From positions 1 to 8,093 of the forward strand of contig JAEZID010000545.1 in the NCBI GenBank assembly GCA_023416195.1: a DNA stretch of 8,093 bases. Reading direction: 5' to 3'. The notes below the pieces were generated by a model that was not told the DNA's origin, made no database searches, and was given only the letters and a program-made list of their open reading frames with translations. The stretch comes from Pseudomonadota bacterium. GTDB lineage: Bacteria; Pseudomonadota; Alphaproteobacteria; Azospirillales; Azospirillaceae. Both the position numbers and the translations under genes were made by a program. Below, piece after piece: positions 6,788-8,093 of the stretch (position 1 is its first letter; every line of letters starts with the position of its first letter).

Positions 6788-7042
6788 ATGGACCGCATGA
6801 TGAGCAACGACAAAACCAACCAGACGGCCGAGGCCCTGTTCGAGAAGGCCCTGTCGATCGCCGAGAAGCACCTGGAGGAGGCGATCAAGGAAGGCGGCCC
6901 GCTCGGCCCCTACATCGCCGTTGCCATGATCGAGGCCGCCGTCAACGCCGCCGTGGACGAGACCAGCCACGAGGACGTGATCGACATGCTGCGCGACCTC
7001 GCCTCGCAGATCGAGCAGGACGCGGACGAAGACGAGGACTGA
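6788..7042 (+). CDS. Small acidic protein of unknown function
   Basis: An 84-residue protein that I do not recognise as a named family. It is predicted mostly helical: a charged amphipathic helix with EALFEKALSIAEKHLEEAIK, a GGPLGP break near residues 36-41, a hydrophobic alanine-rich helix (about 42-56, YIAVAMIEAAVNAAV), then a second acidic helix and an unusually acidic tail (DADEDED). No signal peptide or cysteine. Such features fit a small dimeric cytosolic helical protein, but that is inference. The start is uncertain: in-frame ATG codons occur at 6788, 6797 and 6800. An AGGAG at 6766-6770 is too far (17 bases) to serve the first well, and a GGA at 6790-6792 could serve the last. TTATAG at about 6762 may be a -10. 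It is monocistronic and converges on the ABC permease gene 18 bases away. Confidence 0.75.
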   Translation: MDRMMSNDKTNQTAEALFEKALSIAEKHLEEAIKEGGPLGPYIAVAMIEAAVNAAVDETSHEDVIDMLRDLASQIEQDADEDED

Positions 7043-7060
7043 GTCCCGTTTTTGGGGCCG

Positions 7061-7873
7061 TCACCCCGCGGGGGCTGCCTGCCGGCGCGCTTCGCGCCGG
7101 CGCAGGACCTCGTGGACGACGGCGCCCAGGATGGTCAGCGCGATCAGGATCAGCGACAGCGCGTTGACCGCGGGCGTCAGTCCCGTGCGCACCTTGGACG
7201 CGATGTAGATCGTCAGCGTGGTGTCCAGCCCGCGGACGAACAGCGTCGTGTTGTAGTTCTCGAAGCTCTGCAGGAAGGCCAGGAAGGACGCCGACAGGAT
7301 CGCCGGCGTCAGGTACGGCAGCGTGATGCGCCGGAACACCTGCCCGTGCGTGGCGCCCAGGTCCAGCGCCGCCTCCTCCAGCGTCGGATCGAACCGCTGA
7401 AGGCGGGCGAGGAACAGAAGCATCGCGTAGGCGGTAACGAAGCTCGACTGGGCCACGATGGTCAGGAACAGGCCGCCCGTCACCCCGAACCACTGCCGCC
7501 AGAAGACCAGCGTCGAGATGCCGACGATCACCCCCGGCGTCAGCAGCGGCGACACCATCACGGCGTAGAGGAAGGTCCGCGCCCGGCTGTGCAGACGGTC
7601 GAGCAGCAGCGCGGCGGCGAGGCCCAGCGGCACGGCCACCGCGATCACCCCCGCCCCGATCAGCAGGCTCGTCCCCAGCGCCTGCCACATGCGCTGGTCG
7701 GCCCACAGCGCCGAGAACCAGTCCAGCGTGAAGCCCATCCAGGGCGTGACGGTGGGAAAGCGGCTGGTGTTGAAGGTCGCCGCCGCCATGATGACCAGCG
7801 GCAGGAACAGATAGCCGAAGAACAGGACGAGATAGGCGCCGGTGGCCCATTTGCGGAAACTGGCGGCGGTCAT
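7061..7873 (-). CDS. ABC transporter permease, PotC type (polyamine-like uptake)
   Basis: A 270-residue inner-membrane permease of the binding-protein-dependent type. Six hydrophobic helices are visible, roughly at 11-32, 66-91, 101-123, 133-156, 190-205 and 236-256. The cytoplasmic EAA loop that contacts the ATPase is clear: EEAALDLGATHGQVFRRITLP at about 166-186, with the conserved glycine at 173. Length and the FNTSRF-...-W-G-T-L-DWF segment after helix 1 match PotC/PotI permeases of spermidine/putrescine systems, although other small substrates cannot be excluded. The ATG at 7873 overlaps the stop of the upstream permease as ATGA, so the two are translationally coupled. It is the last gene of its operon and converges on the acidic-protein gene. 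Confidence 0.9.
   Translation of the reverse strand: MTAASFRKWATGAYLVLFFGYLFLPLVIMAAATFNTSRFPTVTPWMGFTLDWFSALWADQRMWQALGTSLLIGAGVIAVAVPLGLAAALLLDRLHSRARTFLYAVMVSPLLTPGVIVGISTLVFWRQWFGVTGGLFLTIVAQSSFVTAYAMLLFLARLQRFDPTLEEAALDLGATHGQVFRRITLPYLTPAILSASFLAFLQSFENYNTTLFVRGLDTTLTIYIASKVRTGLTPAVNALSLILIALTILGAVVHEVLRRREARRQAAPAG
7064..7101. terminator. GC-rich hairpins at the 3' end of the permease operon (possible terminator)
   Basis: CCCCGCGGGG at 7064-7073 is a perfect palindrome and GCCGGCGCG-CTT-CGCGCCGGC at 7081-7101 forms a 9-bp stem with a 3-base loop. Both lie inside the last codons of the permease and just beyond the acidic-protein stop at 7042. They could end plus-strand transcription or protect the 3' end, but no T-run follows on the plus strand. 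GC-rich codons for Arg/Ala alone can also create such stems, so function is uncertain. Confidence 0.35.
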
Positions 7874-8093
7874 TTCGCGATATCCGTCAGGCCGACGCGG
7901 AACAGGCGCATCATCAGCAGGATGAAGCCGATGCACAGGACCAGCAGGATGAAGGCGTAGGCCGCACCCTGGTTCCAGTTCCCGCCCTCGAAGAACCAGT
8001 TGTAGATGACCTCGGTGAACCAGCGGCTCTGCGGCCCGCCCAGCAGGGCCGGCACGGCGTAGCTGCCCGCCGCCAGCATGAAGGTCATGATGC
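7870..8093 (-). CDS. ABC transporter permease, PotB type, C-terminal part only
   Basis: The last 73 residues of a second inner-membrane permease; the 5' part lies beyond the window. GSYAVPALLGGPQ near the visible start is a hallmark stretch of PotB/PotH permeases of polyamine-type ABC systems (usually written as GSYVTPALLGGP), followed by the periplasmic FTEVIYNWFFEGGNWNQG segment and the last membrane helix (AYAFILLVLCIGFILLMMRLF region), ending in a short cytoplasmic tail. An internal ATG at 8088 is not the start, since the frame is open to the edge. Its TGA overlaps the ATG of the downstream permease. The binding protein and ATPase genes are presumably further right. Confidence 0.88.
   Translation of the reverse strand, partial: IMTFMLAAGSYAVPALLGGPQSRWFTEVIYNWFFEGGNWNQGAAYAFILLVLCIGFILLMMRLFRVGLTDIAK

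Noticed and set aside
7052..7960. A 302-codon plus-strand frame opposite the permease
   Set aside because: Very rich in Arg, Gln and His, and antisense to a clear six-helix permease with an EAA loop.

Overview
The window is strongly GC-rich and looks like alphaproteobacterial chromosome. Gene content and protein style resemble Azospirillum and other Rhodospirillales, but that assignment is recognition from memory, not a search. I see no RNA genes, CRISPR array, insertion sequence or other mobile element, and every gene reads without a frameshift. Two genes run off the edges.

Left region (1-2051). The 5' part of ccoN, the catalytic subunit of a cbb3-type high-affinity cytochrome oxidase, runs leftward out of the window with all its metal ligands visible. 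Its upstream region holds a near-perfect FNR/FixK site with a -10 hexamer at exactly the spacing of a class II activated promoter, so low-oxygen induction is likely. A small cysteine-rich protein that resembles a GNAT acyltransferase is divergent from ccoN and begins 57 bases beyond that site.

Middle region (2144-6661). A rightward RlmI-type rRNA cytosine methyltransferase faces a leftward three-gene unit: an acyl-CoA thioesterase-like protein, a Tat-exported multicopper oxidase, and an RlmD/RumA-like [4Fe-4S] RNA methyltransferase. The last two overlap by four bases (GTGA). The roughly 100 bases between the two convergent methyltransferase genes are almost filled by an inverted repeat built from 8-base CACCAAGR units.

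Right region (6662-8093). A short divergent promoter region separates the thioesterase from a small, very acidic protein of unknown function. This is followed by the convergent end of an ABC transporter operon of the polyamine (PotB/PotC) type, with two permeases overlapping by ATGA and the upstream one cut by the window edge.

Most of this is ordinary housekeeping and respiratory content. The items most worth a second look are the oxygen-responsive promoter shared by ccoN and the cysteine-rich protein, the CACCAAG inverted repeat, and the coupling of a multicopper oxidase to an Fe-S RNA methyltransferase. I do not see convincing evidence for a wholly new biological system.
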